NCBI GenBank assembly: GCA_001603685.1
Contig: LUZO01000444.1
Span: 1 to 8,368, forward strand
Reading direction: 5' to 3'
DNA: 8,368 nt
Origin: Bacteroidales bacterium Bact_23
GTDB taxonomy: Bacteria; Bacteroidota; Bacteroidia; Bacteroidales; Lentimicrobiaceae
Shown: in pieces, positions 6,274 through 8,368 of the stretch
Numbering within the stretch: position 1 is the stretch's first letter
Layout: the number at the start of each line of letters is the position of its first letter
Translations under genes and position numbers: made by a program
The notes under the pieces: model-generated
The model's input: the letters and a program-made list of their open reading frames with translations, nothing else
The model's database searches: none
What the model was told of the DNA's origin: nothing

Positions 6274-6281
6274 TATTTTTG
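6274..6281 (+). promoter_or_regulatory. Candidate rightward -7 box (birA side)
   Basis: TATTTTTG matches TAnnTTTG on the plus strand and abuts the leftward box at 6282-6289. Using it would give birA a leader of about 135 bases. No -33 TTTG is present at the right distance. It could be a chance by-product of T-rich DNA, but its exact symmetry with the neighbouring box is notable. Confidence 0.3.
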
Positions 6282-6289
6282 CAAAGTTA
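6282..6289 (-). promoter_or_regulatory. Candidate -7 box for the rsfS-ftsH-cdsA-psd operon
   Basis: The minus strand reads TAACTTTG, a perfect TAnnTTTG match, about 24 bases before the rsfS ATG. Transcription would start near 6275-6277, giving a leader of about 18 bases, normal for the phylum. No clear -33 TTTG is seen near 6313. Confidence 0.5.
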
Positions 6290-6385
6290 ATCATTTAATG
6301 CCTGAATTGATAAGAATGATGTCACCGGCCACCGATTAATCAGGCAAATAAATGACACGAACTCTTTTATCAACAACTATACCGA

Positions 6386-6401
6386 CCGGACACTTATCCG
6401 G
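6386..6401 (+). other. Short hairpin in the birA leader
   Basis: CCGGA, loop CACTTA, TCCGG forms a perfect 5-bp GC-rich stem. It is followed by a 21-base A/T-rich stretch (6402-6422) with no Shine-Dalgarno that runs directly into the birA ATG. An unstructured A-rich leader is the usual ribosome entry feature in Bacteroidota; the hairpin may mark its upstream border. A regulatory role is not shown. The rest of the 164-bp gap (6259-6422) holds the two -7 boxes and no convincing gene. Confidence 0.3.
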
Positions 6402-6422
6402 GAATAAAAAAAACTAAATTAT

Positions 6423-7172
6423 ATGCCTGCTGAAACCGACGGAATCCTGATGCTGGATGAAATCCCCTCAACAAACGACTATCTGGAAGAATTGCTTTCA
6501 AAATCCTCATTTCCTGAGGGTTACATTGTTTCGGCAGGTTTTCAGTCGGCCGGCAAGGGGCAGGAAAACAACCACTGGGAGAGCAATCCCAACGATAACA
6601 TACTGGCATCCATGGCATTATATCCGAATTTCCTGCGCGCCGACCAGCAATTTTATCTGACTGTGGCAGTATCGTTGTCGGCATGCAGCCTGATTACCGA
6701 AGCCGATTCATCGTTGAACCCCATGATCAAATGGCCGAACGATATCTTTCTGAACGACAGAAAGATATGCGGCATTCTGATTAAGAATTCCATCAGCGGG
6801 AACAGTATCCGGCACAGCATTGCCGGCATGGGAATGAACATCAACCAGCTTACCTTTTCCGGAAGAGCCCCTCTGGCCATTTCGCTGTCATCGGTAACCG
6901 GCGAAAAATATTATATTCCGTCGCTACTGACAAATTGGCGCAAACATCTGATGTATTGGTATAATATGATGCGAAACGGCGATCTCAATTATCCTGAGCA
7001 GGAGTACCTGAAGCGGTTCTACAGGCTGAATGAATCGCACGAATACCTGATCAGGGGGAAGAGGACAAGGGCAACCATTACCGGAATCGGCAGTTACGGA
7101 TGGTTAAAACTGAAAGGCGATGACGGTACAGACTGGCTTTGCGATCTGAAAGAGGTGGTCTTTTTCCCTTAA
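6423..7172 (+). CDS. birA: Biotin--[acetyl-CoA-carboxylase] ligase, monofunctional
   Basis: Attaches biotin through biotinyl-AMP to the carboxyl carrier protein of biotin-dependent carboxylases. At 249 residues it consists of the catalytic and C-terminal domains only; the N-terminal winged-helix of E. coli BirA is absent, so it is probably not a repressor. Visible motifs: the opening STNDYLEEL (16-24), the biotinyl-AMP loop at 41-53, KWPNDIFLNDRKICGILIKN (103-122, with K114 the conserved lysine contacting biotinyl-AMP), and GMGMNIN (135-141), the counterpart of GIGxN. The small beta-barrel C-terminal domain is seen from about 205 (ITGIGSYGWLKLK). Oddity: the biotin loop reads AGKGQENNHWES where most enzymes have a GRGR- or GRGQ-type loop, so the first arginine is Lys and the usual Gly-Asn/Arg spacing is changed; activity is probably kept. 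ATG at 6423 is the natural start. It is divergent from rsfS and converges on the SRPBCC gene with a 19-bp gap. Confidence 0.93.
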   Translation: MPAETDGILMLDEIPSTNDYLEELLSKSSFPEGYIVSAGFQSAGKGQENNHWESNPNDNILASMALYPNFLRADQQFYLTVAVSLSACSLITEADSSLNPMIKWPNDIFLNDRKICGILIKNSISGNSIRHSIAGMGMNINQLTFSGRAPLAISLSSVTGEKYYIPSLLTNWRKHLMYWYNMMRNGDLNYPEQEYLKRFYRLNESHEYLIRGKRTRATITGIGSYGWLKLKGDDGTDWLCDLKEVVFFP

Positions 7173-7191
7173 TTTTCGCGTACAGCGACAA

Positions 7192-7602
7192 CTAATGGTT
7201 TGATTCGCAATACTCCTTAAGCTTATCGGCAAGCATATCCATCAGATTTGCCAGCGGTTTGGAAGCCACCATTTTCAGCATGGGGTTCAGGTCGGCGTTG
7301 AACTGAAGCCTGGCCTTTGACGACTCCTCTCCTTCTTCTTCAATAAAACACTGAAGATCAAACGCAAAAGGTACATTTCCATCCGAAACAATATCAATGT
7401 GGCTGTTCGGGGTACGCCGGCGGTAACGCATGCGCAGAATGGCCATATTCTGGATATTGAAACTGCAGCTTTCGCCATCCGATTTCCAGTCGGTAACCTG
7501 CGGTGGCATCAGCTTTTCAAAGTTATTGAAATCGGAAAGAAAATTGAAGATATATGAAGAGTTGCGTGCAATTTGCACCTCTTTGCTATTGAACGATGAC
7601 AT
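7192..7602 (-). CDS. SRPBCC family protein
   Basis: A 136-residue cytoplasmic protein resembling the START/SRPBCC (polyketide cyclase-like) helix-grip fold. It begins with a strand (SKEVQIARNSSYIFNFLSDF) typical of the first strand and helix, has the LMPPQVTDWKSDGESCSFN turn, alternating strands in the middle (including LRMRYRRRT and FAFDLQCFIEEE) and a long C-terminal helix (KPLANLMDMLADKLKEYCE) that normally closes the hydrophobic pocket. The ligand is unknown. It starts 11 bp after pyrE and is probably co-transcribed with it; from general knowledge this pyrE-SRPBCC pairing is frequent in Bacteroidota and its meaning is not established. It converges on birA with no visible terminator in the 19 bp between them. 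Confidence 0.85.
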   Translation of the reverse strand: MSSFNSKEVQIARNSSYIFNFLSDFNNFEKLMPPQVTDWKSDGESCSFNIQNMAILRMRYRRRTPNSHIDIVSDGNVPFAFDLQCFIEEEGEESSKARLQFNADLNPMLKMVASKPLANLMDMLADKLKEYCESNH

Positions 7603-7613
7603 AAAAATAATTG

Positions 7614-8255
7614 TTATTTGCCCCAGCTTTCAGGATTCTCGCGCCAGCTCATCAACGATTTGAGGTCAGACTCCTTGATGTAATTCCTCTCTACCGCCTG
7701 TTTGATCAACTGGTCGTAGTTGGTCAGGGTGCGGAGGGTGCATTTTTCCTTTTTAAAGTTGGCTTTTGCCGAATCGAGGCCGTAAGTGAATATGGCTACC
7801 ATACCTTTTACATTGCATCCGGCTTCGCGCAGCGCCTGAACTGCCGCCAAGCTGCTCTGCCCTGTTGATACAAGGTCCTCGACCACCACCACCGATTGTC
7901 CCGATTCCACAACGCCTTCAATCTGATTGGTAAGGCCGTGATCCTTTTTGGTGGAACGGACATAAGCAAACGGCAACCCCAGATCCTGGGCAACCAGTAC
8001 GCCATGTGCAATTGCTCCGGTGGCAACGCCGGCAATCAGATCAACGGCGCCAAACTCTTCGCTGATCATTTTTGCGAACTCCTGTCTCACAAAAGTGCGT
8101 ACCTTTGGATAGGATAATATTTTGCGATTATCGCAATAAATGGGTGATTTTATACCCGAACTCCATGTAAACGGGTTATTAACATCTAGTTTTATTGCCT
8201 TAATTTGCAATAAGAACTCCGCTGTATCAAGTGCCAGTAAATCGTTTTTGCTCAT
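7614..8255 (-). CDS. pyrE: Orotate phosphoribosyltransferase
   Basis: Joins orotate to PRPP to give orotidine 5'-monophosphate, the fifth step of de novo pyrimidine synthesis. The 213-residue length is normal. Visible motifs: FTWSSGIKSPIYCDNR (29-44), the conserved orotate-binding FxxxSGxxSPxYxD region; GVATGAIAHG (76-85); the flexible catalytic loop VRSTKKDHG (99-107); and the PRPP-binding motif VVVVEDLVSTGQSS (122-135) with the acidic pair E126-D127. ATG at 8255 (MSKNDLLAL) is chosen over ATG at 8270, because the latter would lie inside or upstream of a -7 box and adds five residues of no family character. The start is only 7 bp from the start of a divergent gene, and the -7 box leaves almost no leader, so the mRNA may be leaderless. 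The SRPBCC gene follows in the same direction. Confidence 0.95.
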   Translation of the reverse strand: MSKNDLLALDTAEFLLQIKAIKLDVNNPFTWSSGIKSPIYCDNRKILSYPKVRTFVRQEFAKMISEEFGAVDLIAGVATGAIAHGVLVAQDLGLPFAYVRSTKKDHGLTNQIEGVVESGQSVVVVEDLVSTGQSSLAAVQALREAGCNVKGMVAIFTYGLDSAKANFKKEKCTLRTLTNYDQLIKQAVERNYIKESDLKSLMSWRENPESWGK

Positions 8256-8259
8256 GCCG

Positions 8260-8267
8260 CAAATGTA
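8260..8267 (-). promoter_or_regulatory. Candidate -7 box for pyrE, overlapping the neighbour's start codon
   Basis: The minus strand reads TACATTTG, a perfect TAnnTTTG match, ending 4 bases before the pyrE ATG. Transcription would begin at or within a few bases of the start codon. The box covers the ATG (8263-8265) of the divergent gene. A clear -33 TTTG is absent near 8291, so a promoter further upstream is not excluded. Confidence 0.45.
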
Positions 8268-8368
8268 CAAAGTTTTTTATAAAGAACATCCGTTAATTAT
8301 TACTGATTGCATGCCTGCCGGTGATTCCGGAAAGCCGCACACAGTGTGTGAAATCAGCAGCCGGGCTG
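8263..8368 (+). CDS. 5' end of a divergent gene, possibly NUDIX hydrolase (partial)
   Basis: The frame opens at ATG 8263 and has no stop through the window edge: 35 codons, beginning MYKVFYKEHPLIITDCMP. The conserved NUDIX box would lie beyond the edge, so no catalytic residue can be seen. The call rests on two things: the MYKVFY opening strand, which resembles the N-terminus of NUDIX proteins commonly encoded divergently from pyrE in Bacteroidota (recalled, not checked), and the start lying in the short gap next to pyrE where such a gene is expected. A second in-frame ATG at 8311 is possible but would lose the strand. The intergenic gap to pyrE is 7 bp, so its promoter and ribosome-binding region must lie inside the pyrE coding sequence. 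No -7 match is obvious there. Confidence 0.5.
   Translation, partial: MYKVFYKEHPLIITDCMPAGDSGKPHTVCEISSRA

Noticed and set aside
6298..6339. A 13-codon open frame (MPELIRMMSPATD) in the birA leader as a possible upstream peptide.
   Set aside because: It is short, out of frame with birA, has no ribosome-binding support and is expected by chance in a gap of this size.
6301..6344. Imperfect inverted repeat CCTGAATTGAT ... ATTAATCAGG that could form a leader hairpin or riboswitch stem.
   Set aside because: It needs a bulge and a wobble pair and a 23-base loop, and no known riboswitch core is recognisable; I cannot separate it from chance.

Overview
The window looks like ordinary chromosomal housekeeping DNA from a member of the Bacteroidota, most likely Bacteroidales or a close relative. 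The evidence is family-level protein character (FtsH with an ALLRAGRFDR second region of homology, a short phosphatidylserine decarboxylase, a DUF2007 protein, a monofunctional biotin ligase), the lack of clear Shine-Dalgarno sequences, and several matches to the Bacteroidota sigma factor -7 box TAnnTTTG upstream of genes. No mobile element, CRISPR array, tRNA or rRNA was seen.

Layout, left to right. (1) Bases 1-161 lie between two divergent genes. The first codons of a leftward gene (start at 25) are cut by the window edge; behind them are a good -33/-7 promoter and a 19-bp inverted repeat at the expected transcription start. (2) A rightward HAD-family nucleotidase (YjjG type) ends at 863 in an A-stem-T terminator that probably works in both directions. 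(3) Leftward, 910-1170, is a small exported lysine- and cysteine-containing protein of unknown function with its own -7 box. (4) A leftward operon runs from 6258 to 1287: rsfS, ftsH, a LUD-domain protein, a DUF2007 protein, cdsA and psd. Its genes are separated by 2, 5, 7, -8 and 82 bp. It combines ribosome silencing, membrane protein quality control and phospholipid synthesis (CdsA makes CDP-diacylglycerol, Psd makes phosphatidylethanolamine) with two proteins of unknown role. (5) A 164-bp divergent intergenic region (6259-6422) holds two face-to-face -7 boxes. (6) birA runs rightward to 7172 and converges, 19 bp apart, on a leftward pair, pyrE then an SRPBCC protein. (7) At the right edge a further rightward gene opens at 8263, only 7 bp from the pyrE start codon. 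Its start resembles the NUDIX-type proteins often found divergent from pyrE in this phylum; this assignment is from memory and tentative.

No clearly new system is visible. The observations most worth a second look are the 7-bp divergent start arrangement at pyrE, where the pyrE -7 box overlaps the neighbour's start codon; the altered C-terminal signature of the LUD protein inside the ftsH-cdsA operon; the symmetric -7 boxes between rsfS and birA; and the uncharacterised small exported protein.
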